Shown: piece after piece, positions 44,832-52,639 of the stretch
Layout of the letters: each line of letters starts with the position of its first letter
Position numbering within the stretch: the first letter of the stretch is position 1
Assembly: GCA_029983675.1 (NCBI GenBank)
Contig: JASBYY010000010.1
Span: 1 to 64,000, forward strand
Direction of reading: 5' to 3'
DNA: 64,000 nucleotides
Origin: Bacteroidales bacterium
GTDB lineage: Bacteria; Bacteroidota; Bacteroidia; Bacteroidales; F082
Program-made: the position numbers and the translations under genes
The notes under the pieces: model-generated
The model's input: only the letters and a program-made list of their open reading frames with translations
The model's database searches: none
What the model was told of the DNA's origin: nothing

Positions 44832-45593
44832 ATGAAAAACACGAAAAAAACACTATGGATCCTGCTGCTGCTTTCGGCAGCCTGCCGCATGGAGGCCCAG
44901 ACGCCAGATGAGGGCTTCCTCTACACCGACTTTGAGCCTGACTTGGAAATAGATGAGGGAACCAACTACACCGACACCATCGAGATGGATTTTGACCGAG
45001 ACGGAAGCCCCGACTTCATCGCCTATTACCGCTCCTACAGCTTTGGTGCGCGATACTTTTATTTAGAACCTACAAAAAGCGACTGGGAAAGGAGTTTGGT
45101 CGATGACACGGACAGCTTGACGGATCCCCATATCAGGTGGTCGAGCCTCACTTGTATCTTGAACTCCCAGGGGTCCGACCATTGGGGTATCAGGTGCCGG
45201 GTCGGCGACGACTTCTATTACGGCTGGATGCGGCTTTACTGCATCAATGAATTGGGTTCGACAGGAAGGTACTGTATTGTCCTCGACAAAATGCTCTTCT
45301 GCACCATTCCCAACTATCCCTTGGTGTGGGGCCAGACAACCGCAATAGGAGACCATATAGACATGCCATTCTCCATCTGCCCCAATCCGACTGACGGCGT
45401 GGTGCGGGTGAAAGGCAAGGGTTTCGCCACGGTGGAGCTGTTCAGCATGGCCGGTCAAAGGATGGCCGTAAAGACCAAGCCGGTCGAAGACGGGCTGTCC
45501 ATCGACCTCGGCGGTCTTCCGGCAGGCGTTTACTTTGTCGGCGTCACAGATACGGAGGGTCGCAAAAGCGTGCACAAGGTGGTGAGGGAGTAG
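44832..45593 (+). CDS. secreted T9SS-sorted protein, paralogue 1
   Basis: A 253-residue secreted protein: signal peptide (MKNTKKTLWILLLLSAAC..., cut after MEAQ), a mature domain with DTIEMDFDRDGSPDFIAYY and DHWGIRCRVGDDFYYGWMRLY, and a type-A sorting domain (FSICPNPTDGVVRV...LFSMAGQRMAV...LPAGVYFVGV). Function is unknown; the GWMRLY-type motif recurs in many Bacteroidota surface proteins. From codon 148 on, the DNA is identical to the end of paralogue 2 at 47628-48416, while the first 147 codons have diverged. Confidence 0.85.
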   Translation: MKNTKKTLWILLLLSAACRMEAQTPDEGFLYTDFEPDLEIDEGTNYTDTIEMDFDRDGSPDFIAYYRSYSFGARYFYLEPTKSDWERSLVDDTDSLTDPHIRWSSLTCILNSQGSDHWGIRCRVGDDFYYGWMRLYCINELGSTGRYCIVLDKMLFCTIPNYPLVWGQTTAIGDHIDMPFSICPNPTDGVVRVKGKGFATVELFSMAGQRMAVKTKPVEDGLSIDLGGLPAGVYFVGVTDTEGRKSVHKVVRE

Positions 45594-45645
45594 GTTGCAC
45601 TGCCTGACAAATGGCGGCAGTCTCATCAAAAGCTGATGTAAGCGC
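45275..45645 (+). repeat. 371-bp direct repeat, copy 1
   Basis: Identical by eye over 371 bases to 48098-48468. It covers the last 106 codons of paralogue 1, including the whole sorting domain, the stop, and a copy of the ureohydrolase 3' tail. Confidence 0.9.
45600..45641 (+). repeat. copied ureohydrolase 3' tail, copy 2
   Basis: Fourteen codons reading LPDKWRQSHQKLM and a stop, seven bases after the stop of paralogue 1. No start codon or frame leads into it, so it is a scar of duplication. Confidence 0.85.
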
Positions 45646-45702
45646 CACAGACAGTGCACGAGAGGAAGCCCGGAGAAGGTTTTTGAAAAAAGTGGTTTTT
45701 TC

Positions 45703-45733
45703 TTGCAGAATTGTTTTTTTTCTGTTATTTTTG
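45703..45733 (+). promoter_or_regulatory. promoter of the S74-type gene
   Basis: TTG (45703-45705), 20 bases, TATTTTTG (45726-45733), 45 bases upstream of the ATG at 45779. Surrounding bases resemble the promoter at 44767-44797, showing it was copied with the ureohydrolase tail. Confidence 0.55.
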
Positions 45734-45778
45734 CCGCATACGAATCATAATTCATTATTAATCAATAATATCAACGAC

Positions 45779-46415
45779 ATGAAAAAAGCATTCTTTACCT
45801 TAATCATTGTACTGCTTGGCATGACGATGCAAGCGCAAATCAAAGTCCACAATGATGGACATGTAAGTATCTCCACCTTAAAGTGGGGCTTGGAATGTAG
45901 GCACCCAGTTTTATCCAGGAGACACCCAGTTCAACTCTCTCAATACCGAAGACTGGAACTGGGTGACCATTGCCTCTCCCAACGCAATAAAAGCCAAATG
46001 CTGGATTGTCTCATATCCTGGCAACAAGTACGACCACCGTTTCTTTGTGACGGCTGACGGCTACCTTTTCAAGCGCGGAAGCTGGAGGGCTTCCGATGCG
46101 AGTCTGCAGAGTTCGAGCGAGGCGATTAGCGAAGCGGGGGCAGTGCTCGACCAGATTACCGGTGTTTGGTACACACCCACCGACGATGGCGGAACTTCGA
46201 CAAGGCAACAGGAGGACAGACGTGTCGGCTTAACCGCTCAGGAAGTGATAAAGGTTTTGCCCGAAGCTGTGACAGCCGATGAAAACGGAAAGCTGTATGT
46301 TGATTACGAGGCTCTTACCGTTTTTCTCATCGAAGCCTTAAAGGAGCAGAGGAGGGAGACAGAAAACCTCCGCACGGCATTGGAAGAAAACGGCTTGCTG
46401 AAACCAAATAAATGA
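45779..46415 (+). pseudogene. frameshifted secreted protein with S74-type intramolecular chaperone domain
   Basis: The gene starts with a good signal peptide (MKKAFFTLIIVLLGMTMQAQ) and IKVHNDGHVSIST. The reading frame then moves by one base near 45879-45885; the other frame continues SGAWNVGTQFYPGDTQFNSL and runs to 46415. The C-terminal part (GVWYTPTDD...DRRVGLTAQEVIKVLPEAV...YVDYEALTVFLIEALKEQ) matches the chaperone-of-endosialidase/peptidase S74 domain of tail-fibre-like proteins, including its final coiled coil. Only about 212 residues would result if restored. It may be a mutation, an assembly error or, less likely, recoding. Confidence 0.8.
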
Positions 46416-46422
46416 TAGGGTC

Positions 46423-47577
46423 ATGAAAAAACTGATTTCTTTATGCTGTCTGCTGGCAATCATTATTAATGCCAGGGCGCAGATTACGAATGACTACAAC
46501 TGGGAGATAGTTCTTGATGAAGAGTTCAACGGTAATAGGAGTTGGAACAGCCAGTGGCAGGACATGGACGTAAATATACAGGGGTACCAACCGCGCTGGA
46601 TATGCTATGCCATGAACAGCTGGAATGACGGTGTCACGCTTTCCTCTTTCACCAACCATGCCTATCAAGCGGCTAATGCCACGTTTGAAAACGGGAGGCT
46701 GAAACTCAAAAGCGAGTGGAGGAGCGACACGCCTCTTTGGTGCGGATCAGGATACGTCCCTGCCCCAGGGAGGGTGTGCAATGACATGGGAAACCAGCAC
46801 AAGTGCATCTTTTACCACTCTGGAACCATAGAGTCCATAAGTCCGTTCCGATACGGCTATTTTGAAATCAAGTGCAAGTTTCCTTTTCATTTGGGGTCTT
46901 TCCCCGCTTTCTGGCTTTTTGGAGGAGGTAACTCCGTCACCGGCCAGTATTACGAGGAAATCGACATCGCAGAATATTCAGTAAAAATTGGTGATTATAC
47001 CCCCAATAAGATTTCGCACGGGCTGCTGTTCGACCCCAGCCAGAGCGTTTGCCCCCCTGTCCAAAGCTGTTTCGGAGACGTCGTCAGTTTCCCCAATCAG
47101 GGAACAATCACCCAGTGGCACACCTACGGCTGCGAGTGGCTGCCCGGAAGGATCACTTGGTATCTGGACGGACATATCATCGACGAGTTTATCGACCTCG
47201 ACAGTGTGCCGAGCCATCCTTTAAGGATACTGGCCAACTACTCGATAGGGAACGACGCTGTTTTCGGCCGTTATCCCGAGCAGACCCCGATATGGAGAGA
47301 CAGCGACAGTATGGTTGTCGATTACATCAGGGTATATCAGTTGAAATGTGACTGCAATACGGATGTCGTCATTACGGACGATAGCGGATTGGCTAACTTC
47401 GATCACCGCGTAAAGAATTCGGTGGAGATCGGATCAACAGACGGCATCAATGCGCTTCCGTCAGCAAATATCACCATCCGGGCCTGCGACCACATCACGA
47501 TAACTGGACCGTTCGAAGTGCCTTTGGGAGCGCAGTTTGGCATGGCGGTTCATCCTTGTCCCTATCCCGGCGATTAG
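46423..47577 (+). CDS. glycoside hydrolase family 16 beta-glucanase, secreted
   Basis: A 384-residue secreted enzyme: signal peptide (MKKLISLCCLLAIIINARAQ), GH16 domain with the catalytic EIDIAE (Glu179 nucleophile, Glu184 acid/base), SGTIESISPFRYGYFEIKCKFP, FPAFWLFGG and VDYIRVYQL. After about residue 315 follows a short beta region (NSVEIGSTDGINALPSANITIRA...) resembling the 3-coathanger stack domain. GH16 enzymes cleave laminarin, lichenan or agar-type glucans or galactans. It has no type-A sorting domain, unlike the flanking paralogues. It starts 7 bases after the S74-type frame. Confidence 0.88.
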   Translation: MKKLISLCCLLAIIINARAQITNDYNWEIVLDEEFNGNRSWNSQWQDMDVNIQGYQPRWICYAMNSWNDGVTLSSFTNHAYQAANATFENGRLKLKSEWRSDTPLWCGSGYVPAPGRVCNDMGNQHKCIFYHSGTIESISPFRYGYFEIKCKFPFHLGSFPAFWLFGGGNSVTGQYYEEIDIAEYSVKIGDYTPNKISHGLLFDPSQSVCPPVQSCFGDVVSFPNQGTITQWHTYGCEWLPGRITWYLDGHIIDEFIDLDSVPSHPLRILANYSIGNDAVFGRYPEQTPIWRDSDSMVVDYIRVYQLKCDCNTDVVITDDSGLANFDHRVKNSVEIGSTDGINALPSANITIRACDHITITGPFEVPLGAQFGMAVHPCPYPGD

Positions 47578-47627
47578 AAAAAACCTGTAATAATAATCTT
47601 TCAAAACACCATTAAAATATTGCTACC

Positions 47628-48416
47628 ATGAAAAACACGAAAAAAACACTATGTCTCCTGCTGTTTCTGACGGCAGCTTGTATCATGAAGGCCCAGACCT
47701 CCGGGGAAGGCTTCCTTTACACCGATTTTGAGCCTGACTTGGTGATAAAGGAGGGGGGGTGGCCTAGCGATACCATAAAAATGGATTTCGACAGGGATGG
47801 AAGCCCGGATATCCTCGCTTATTTCACCTCTTACAGCCTTGATCGTTTTGCTTTTATCAAACCGGCGAAAAGCAACTGGGAAGACGCCTTCGCTGAAGGG
47901 GTGGACAGCCTGACGGTTCCCCATCCCGACATCCCAACCTTCGGGTGGTCAAACCTTGGCGGTGTTATGGCGCCAATCAACACCCCTATTCCGAACGGAA
48001 CTGACCGATGGGCCGTCAGGTGCAAGATCGGCGATGATTTCTATTATGGCTGGATGCGGCTTTACAGCCTTTTCAGTATCAGTAAAGGAACCCTGTATAT
48101 TGTCCTCGACAAAATGCTCTTCTGCACCATTCCCAACTATCCCTTGGTGTGGGGCCAGACAACCGCAATAGGAGACCATATAGACATGCCATTCTCCATC
48201 TGCCCCAATCCGACTGACGGCGTGGTGCGGGTGAAAGGCAAGGGTTTCGCCACGGTGGAGCTGTTCAGCATGGCCGGTCAAAGGATGGCCGTAAAGACCA
48301 AGCCGGTCGAAGACGGGCTGTCCATCGACCTCGGCGGTCTTCCGGCAGGCGTTTACTTTGTCGGCGTCACAGATACGGAGGGTCGCAAAAGCGTGCACAA
48401 GGTGGTGAGGGAGTAG
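47628..48416 (+). CDS. secreted T9SS-sorted protein, paralogue 2
   Basis: A 262-residue paralogue of the gene at 44832-45593: nearly the same signal peptide, FEPDLVIKEGG, DRDGSPDILAYF, DRWAVRCKIGDDFYYGWMRLY, then a C-terminal part identical at DNA level. The 15-20 bases before the ATG match those of paralogue 1, but the promoter does not, so it is probably read through from the GH16 gene 50 bases upstream. The middle region is lengthened (PHPDIPTFGWSNLGGVMAPI), showing divergence before the ends were homogenised. Confidence 0.85.
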   Translation: MKNTKKTLCLLLFLTAACIMKAQTSGEGFLYTDFEPDLVIKEGGWPSDTIKMDFDRDGSPDILAYFTSYSLDRFAFIKPAKSNWEDAFAEGVDSLTVPHPDIPTFGWSNLGGVMAPINTPIPNGTDRWAVRCKIGDDFYYGWMRLYSLFSISKGTLYIVLDKMLFCTIPNYPLVWGQTTAIGDHIDMPFSICPNPTDGVVRVKGKGFATVELFSMAGQRMAVKTKPVEDGLSIDLGGLPAGVYFVGVTDTEGRKSVHKVVRE

Positions 48417-48468
48417 GTTGCACTGCCTGACAAATGGCGGCAGTCTCATCAAAAGCTGATGTAAGCGC
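48098..48468 (+). repeat. 371-bp direct repeat, copy 2
   Basis: Identical by eye to 45275-45645; the copies are 2823 bases apart start to start and have the same orientation. Recombination between them would delete or circularise the S74-GH16-paralogue 2 segment. Confidence 0.9.
48423..48464 (+). repeat. copied ureohydrolase 3' tail, copy 3
   Basis: Fourteen codons (LPDKWRQSHQKLM and stop), identical to copy 2 and six bases after the stop of paralogue 2. The similarity ends within ten bases of the ruvC stop region. Confidence 0.85.
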
Positions 48469-48485
48469 ACAGGCGGTTCTTGTAC

Positions 48486-49070
48486 TTATCGCTTCACCCT
48501 GTTGGGGTTGCTGGTGATAAAGCTGCTCCAGTCGGCTTTTTGGGAGGCTTTGGCTTTTTGTGCGGTATGTTTTGTATAATTAACATCTTTGCCGCGATCA
48601 ATCCAATGGCATACGGCCGCTGCCAACGCATCGGTGGCATCCAAAAACTCCGGCATATCCTGAAAGTGTATGATGTGCTGTAACATTTTGGCCACCTGCT
48701 GTTTAGATGAGCTTCCGTTGCCTGTGATGGTTTGTTTGATGGTACGCGGTGCGTATTCAAAAATAGGAATGTCACGGTATAGGGCTGCGGCCATGGCCAC
48801 GCCTTGGGCGCGACCTAGTTTCAACATCGACTGCACGTTTTTTCCATAAAAAGGTGCTTCGATGGCCAGTTCATCGGGTTTGTACTCGTTGATGATTTCT
48901 AACACGCGCTCAAAAATCTTTTTCAGCTTCAGGGCTTGGTTGTCGAGACGGCCTAACTTCAATACGCCCATGCGCAACGTCTCGACTTGCTTGCCTTGCT
49001 GGCGGATGATGGCGTAGCCCATCACAATGGTGCCGGGGTCAATGCCCAAGATGATTTTTTCGGATTCCAT
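48486..49070 (-). CDS. ruvC: Holliday junction resolvase RuvC
   Basis: A 194-residue endonuclease that cuts Holliday junctions made by RuvAB. The RNase-H-like active site is visible: GIDPGT (Asp11), LAIEAPFYGKNVQSMLKLGRAQG, TGNGSSSKQQVAKML and DATDALAAAVCHW. The C-terminal tail is about 35 residues longer than the catalytic core. A TATTTTTG box sits only five bases before its ATG, so the start or promoter assignment needs care. Confidence 0.95.
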   Translation of the reverse strand: MESEKIILGIDPGTIVMGYAIIRQQGKQVETLRMGVLKLGRLDNQALKLKKIFERVLEIINEYKPDELAIEAPFYGKNVQSMLKLGRAQGVAMAAALYRDIPIFEYAPRTIKQTITGNGSSSKQQVAKMLQHIIHFQDMPEFLDATDALAAAVCHWIDRGKDVNYTKHTAQKAKASQKADWSSFITSNPNRVKR

Positions 49071-49074
49071 ACGG

Positions 49075-49082
49075 CAAAAATA
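49075..49082 (-). promoter_or_regulatory. -7 box TATTTTTG immediately before ruvC
   Basis: Minus-strand TATTTTTG, four bases before the ATG codon. If used, transcription would begin at or inside the first codons, giving a leaderless or nearly leaderless mRNA. Confidence 0.35.
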
Positions 49083-49114
49083 CGGTTTTCAAGCATGTAA
49101 AGCCAAGCGAAAGA

Positions 49115-50818
49115 CTAAAAGAACACATTGCGGGCAGCCAACACGGTCAACGCCATTATTTTATCGAGGACAACAGGGCTTTCGAACATGGCACGCACTT
49201 CGGCGGCTGTTTCAGGGAAATTGTCCAATAGCGATAGGTTTTTGGAATAGTAGTCGCCGAAGAAGGTGCGCATGGCGGGATCGGTATCGTACCAGTATTG
49301 ATAAGGATTCATCGAAGATCGCGCACTCACACTCGATGGGGTCAACCCCATGCCATGCAAGGCCTTGTGACTGATACGTAATGCCTTATGCAAGCCGCGT
49401 TGACCGAAATCGACCGATTTCTCGAAAAACGTCTTCGGAAGGCGTTTTCGGCTGGTGGGGACGGTCAGCGCATCGGGATAGTAACGCTCCACCCATTTCC
49501 AATATAAATGATGGTTGCGGCGGTAGTCCAAAGGCAAATCGTAGCAAAATCCCAAGAAGTCAACATCAATAAACGGCGAAAGGGCAAAGGTGTAGTTTTT
49601 ACGCACAAACCATGACGACATGGCGCCAAGGAAGCCCCGGGTGTAGAGGCTGTAAAGATCTTGGTTTTCGTAATGTTCAGGATTTGTTTCGTAACGGTCG
49701 TCCAACGACAAGCGGCTTGAACACCGCACGGCATTGGGATTTACGGCGTTGGAAGCGGTTTTGACAAAGGTGCCAATGGCAATATCGCCTAACTGTCCGG
49801 TCTGTTCGGCACCAAATATATTGAAGTCGATTTCCGATAACAACTGTTCGCCGCCGGTGATGCCGCAATACAAATAGGTGCCGAAATCCATGCGGGTGAG
49901 TTTTTCGAGGTCGAAGATAAACTCATGGTTGTCCAAGGCTTTGAAAATCAGTTTGTTTTCAAGGTGTCGGGTAGCCTTTTGCGCCAAGCGTTCTTCCTCG
50001 CTTCCGTTTTGGCTGTAGCTGATGTTGGTGATGTTGTCATAACCGAGGGCTTTCGCAACCACATTGACCATGCGCGAGTCCATGCCGGCGCTTATGTCAG
50101 CCAGATGATGCGTATAGCCGTATTCCAAATCCTTGTCGAAACAACGTTTGACGGCTTGCCGGAAAAGCGCATCGATGCGCTCCACAGCCTCATCTTCGCA
50201 GATGTCGATCTGACGTGATTGGAAGCGGTGATACGTGGTTTCTCTCCAATGGCCGTTGTCAAGATACATGGCTTTCCCGGGCAGAAGCCGGTGCACCTCT
50301 TGGATGAAAGTGGACGCATCGATTTGAAAACCAAAGGTAAGCATCCAGTGGGCGGCTTGAACGCCGAACGTTGCCGGTAGTCCGTTTTCTTTCAGAAATT
50401 GCGACAGCAGGTAAAAATTGGAAGAAAAAACACTGATGTCTCCCCGCTGGTAACAAAACACGGCGGAGTCTCCCGTCTGATTGGTGAAAACCACGGCTTT
50501 GTGCGTGTTTTTTTCAACGAACAGGCCTGTGAAAGGTCCTCTGAAAGCCTGAAAAAAGTCATCGGGATTTTTTTCGTGCATTTTCACGACAAGAGGAGCA
50601 AAATCATCCGCTTGATACAGGTCGAGAAGTTCTTTCCGGTTCAAGATGAGGCCGTCGATGACGATGATGAAGCGGTCGTCGTGAACCATCAGCCTGTCGT
50701 TCGGGAAGCGGCAATGCCCTGTTTCAAACACAGAAAGGTTGTCATCGGCAATCTTCAGCTCGCCAAGAGAAAACCGGTAGCGGTTTTGAGGTCCGAAATA
50801 TGCGATCCAGTCGTTCAT
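49115..50818 (-). CDS. asparagine-synthase-like protein
   Basis: A 567-residue protein with the class II amidotransferase/asparagine synthase layout: N-terminal Ntn-like domain (about 1-190, with RFIIVIDGLILNRKEL and FRGPFTGLFVEK) and a C-terminal adenylating domain with the loop SAGMDSRMV in place of SGGxDS. The N-terminal catalytic Cys is missing (MNDWIAYFGPQ), so it cannot use glutamine as in AsnB. Related proteins act in surface polysaccharide and peptide modification. The ATG at 50818 is favoured because the TACCTTTG box at 50837 leaves almost no leader for the ATG at 50827. Confidence 0.8.
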   Translation of the reverse strand: MNDWIAYFGPQNRYRFSLGELKIADDNLSVFETGHCRFPNDRLMVHDDRFIIVIDGLILNRKELLDLYQADDFAPLVVKMHEKNPDDFFQAFRGPFTGLFVEKNTHKAVVFTNQTGDSAVFCYQRGDISVFSSNFYLLSQFLKENGLPATFGVQAAHWMLTFGFQIDASTFIQEVHRLLPGKAMYLDNGHWRETTYHRFQSRQIDICEDEAVERIDALFRQAVKRCFDKDLEYGYTHHLADISAGMDSRMVNVVAKALGYDNITNISYSQNGSEEERLAQKATRHLENKLIFKALDNHEFIFDLEKLTRMDFGTYLYCGITGGEQLLSEIDFNIFGAEQTGQLGDIAIGTFVKTASNAVNPNAVRCSSRLSLDDRYETNPEHYENQDLYSLYTRGFLGAMSSWFVRKNYTFALSPFIDVDFLGFCYDLPLDYRRNHHLYWKWVERYYPDALTVPTSRKRLPKTFFEKSVDFGQRGLHKALRISHKALHGMGLTPSSVSARSSMNPYQYWYDTDPAMRTFFGDYYSKNLSLLDNFPETAAEVRAMFESPVVLDKIMALTVLAARNVFF

Positions 50819-50836
50819 ACGTGTCATATTACGCAA

Positions 50837-50844
50837 CAAAGGTA
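50837..50844 (-). promoter_or_regulatory. -7 box TACCTTTG for the asparagine-synthase-like gene
   Basis: Minus-strand TACCTTTG, 18 bases upstream of the chosen ATG at 50818. Confidence 0.45.
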
Positions 50845-50873
50845 TTGAAAAAAGAGAGCCGACACCCTAAAAA

Positions 50874-50905
50874 ACATCACCCGTTCGAAGTCGGACGGGT
50901 GATGT
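50874..50905 (-). terminator. terminator after the DUF937 gene
   Basis: ACATCACCCGT (50874-50884) pairs perfectly with ACGGGTGATGT (50895-50905). Read on the minus strand the stem is followed by TTTTT, 21 bases after the DUF937 stop. Confidence 0.8.
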
Positions 50906-50926
50906 AGGGTACAATGGAGTTGGGTT

Positions 50927-51480
50927 TTATTTTCTGAATATTTTTCCCAAGCCTCCAAGGATGTCGGGCGCACTGTCGCCGTCTTTGTCGGAGAGTACCG
51001 AACCCGGCAGACCGCCGGAATTGCCGCCAAGCAGTGTGCCTAACAAGGAACCCATGCCGCTTGCTCCAGTGTTGGTGGTTTGTTTGGCATGTCCGAGCAA
51101 AGCCATCAGGCTGGGAGCTATCGATGCAAGGATGTTGCCAACCTGTAGATTGGAAAAGTCGCTCTTCTGAGCCGGATTCGAAAGGATAGAGGACCGGTTG
51201 CCACCTAAGAGATGACTCACAATCTTCGATCCGTCGGTGAGGTCGGCGCTTTTCAACATGGTAGCCACATTATCGGCGTTTCCGGCATGGTGCGAAAGAG
51301 CATCATTCAAAGAAGCGGCACCATTCTCGGTGGCGACATTCTTTTGCATGCCTTTCAACAGCAACGGAAGGGCATTGCTGATCACCGACGATACTTGATT
51401 GGGCCGAAGGTTGAATTTTTACTGATTTCACTCACGGAGTTATTGTCCGAAAGAGCACCTAAGATGTTGCTAATGTTCAT
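50927..51480 (-). pseudogene. DUF937 family gene with a homopolymer frameshift
   Basis: The start at 51480 reads MNISNILGALSDNNSVSEISKN and then goes out of frame; the frame that begins at 51385 continues ISNALPLLLKGMQKN. One base inserted at the run of five A (51416-51420 on the minus strand) would restore KKFNLRPNQVSSVISNAL, the normal DUF937 pattern. The rest (LLGHAKQTTNTGASGMGSLLGTLLGG...LGKIFRK) is complete. The single lesion in a homopolymer is as likely a sequencing or assembly error as a real mutation. The family has unknown function. Confidence 0.78.
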
Positions 51481-51744
51481 ATTTGATTTGAATTAGTAAA
51501 GGTTTCCTTTTTTTGACTTGATTCATTTTTGATACAGGGTGATGTTATCAAAAAAAAGAGCCAAGACCTTTTTTTTCAAATCTTTTTTGAGTGGGAAGAA
51601 TTTGTTTTTCAAAGCTTTCCAAAGAGCGAAAAGGCATAATGGCAGAAAATACGGAAACCATTCTAAAAACAAAAAATGAAATGAAATAACCTATTCATTT
51701 TCAGCCATCAAACCAAATCATAGCCATTACCACAAAAAAATGGC
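51481..51744. other. intergenic gap without recognised gene
   Basis: About 300 AT-rich bases separate the divergent DUF937 and gpmA genes. I see several A and T runs and the gpmA -7 box at its end, but no coding frame, RNA gene or clear repeat. Confidence 0.5.
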
Positions 51745-51752
51745 TATTTTTG
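51745..51752 (+). promoter_or_regulatory. -7 box TATTTTTG for gpmA
   Basis: TATTTTTG 36 bases upstream of the gpmA ATG at 51789. Confidence 0.5.
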
Positions 51753-51788
51753 CGCCTTATTCAAAGACAATACAAACATTACATAGCT

Positions 51789-52535
51789 ATGAAAACACTT
51801 ATTTTGATTCGTCACGGCGAAAGCGAATGGAACAAGCTCAACTTGTTTACCGGCTGGACCAACGTCGATTTGTCGGAAAAAGGCATTGAAGAAGCCAAAG
51901 AAGCCGGCAAGGTGCTGAAAGAAAACGGATACAAACCCGAAATCTGCTTTACATCGTATCTGAAACGCGCCATCAAGACGCTCAACAACGTGTTGGATGT
52001 CATGGACATGGACTGGCTGCCTGTTTTCAAAAGCTGGCGCCTGAACGAAAAATCGTATGGCAAGTTGCAAGGGCTGAACAAGGCGGAAACAGCAGCCAAG
52101 TATGGCGACGAGCAGGTCAGGCTTTGGCGCCGCGCTTTCGATGTGCGTCCTCCTGCGTTCGAGATGAACGACCCGAAAAGTCCGCGCATGGATCCTCGTT
52201 ATGCCGAACTCACCGATGAGCAAATCCCATTGACCGAGGCCTTGGCGGATACCATCGAAAGGGTCATGCCTTACTATGAAGGCGAGATTCTGAAATCCTT
52301 TGAAAAGCATAATCAGGTGATGGTTGTCGCCCACGGCAACAGCCTGCGCGGTATCGTAAAGGTGCTGAAGGGCATGAGCAACGACGAAATCATTGCTTTC
52401 AATATCCCCACAGGCATTCCTTACGTCTTCGAGTTTGACGATAACCTGAAGCTGCAATGCGATTTCTTCCTTGGCGACCCTGAAAAGATTGCCGCTCTTA
52501 TGGCTGCCGTTGCCAACCAAGGCAAGGCCAAGTAA
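51789..52535 (+). CDS. gpmA: 2,3-bisphosphoglycerate-dependent phosphoglycerate mutase
   Basis: A 248-residue glycolytic enzyme interconverting 3- and 2-phosphoglycerate. The phosphohistidine motif LIRHGESEWN (His9) is followed by LFTGWTNVDLSEKG, TSYLKRAIKTL, WRLNEKSYGKLQGLNK and VVAHGNSLRGIVK (second His). Length and start fit the dPGM family; the in-frame codon at 51750 is upstream of the transcription start expected from the -7 box. Confidence 0.96.
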   Translation: MKTLILIRHGESEWNKLNLFTGWTNVDLSEKGIEEAKEAGKVLKENGYKPEICFTSYLKRAIKTLNNVLDVMDMDWLPVFKSWRLNEKSYGKLQGLNKAETAAKYGDEQVRLWRRAFDVRPPAFEMNDPKSPRMDPRYAELTDEQIPLTEALADTIERVMPYYEGEILKSFEKHNQVMVVAHGNSLRGIVKVLKGMSNDEIIAFNIPTGIPYVFEFDDNLKLQCDFFLGDPEKIAALMAAVANQGKAK

Positions 52536-52593
52536 AAGGTTTCAGTCTGACTTGCCCTTGAGAAACAGGGAGACGTTTCTGAAAACAAATCCT

Positions 52594-52639
52594 TTCCGTT
52601 GAAAATTTTTGCATCACGATGCAAAAATTTTCAACGGAA
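52594..52639. terminator. 22-bp perfect palindrome between convergent genes
   Basis: The left arm 52594-52615 (TTCCGTTGAAAATTTTTGCATC without its last bases in excess of 20) and right arm 52618-52639 are exact reverse complements with two bases between them. It lies 58 bases after gpmA and abuts the stop codon of the lamin-tail gene (52640-52642). A bidirectional terminator is the simplest reading, though the stem is unusually long and AT-rich. Confidence 0.65.

Noticed and set aside
45611..45778. A longer N-terminus for the S74-type protein starting at 45611
   Set aside because: It would translate the copied ureohydrolase tail region and the promoter; the ATG at 45779 begins a normal signal peptide.
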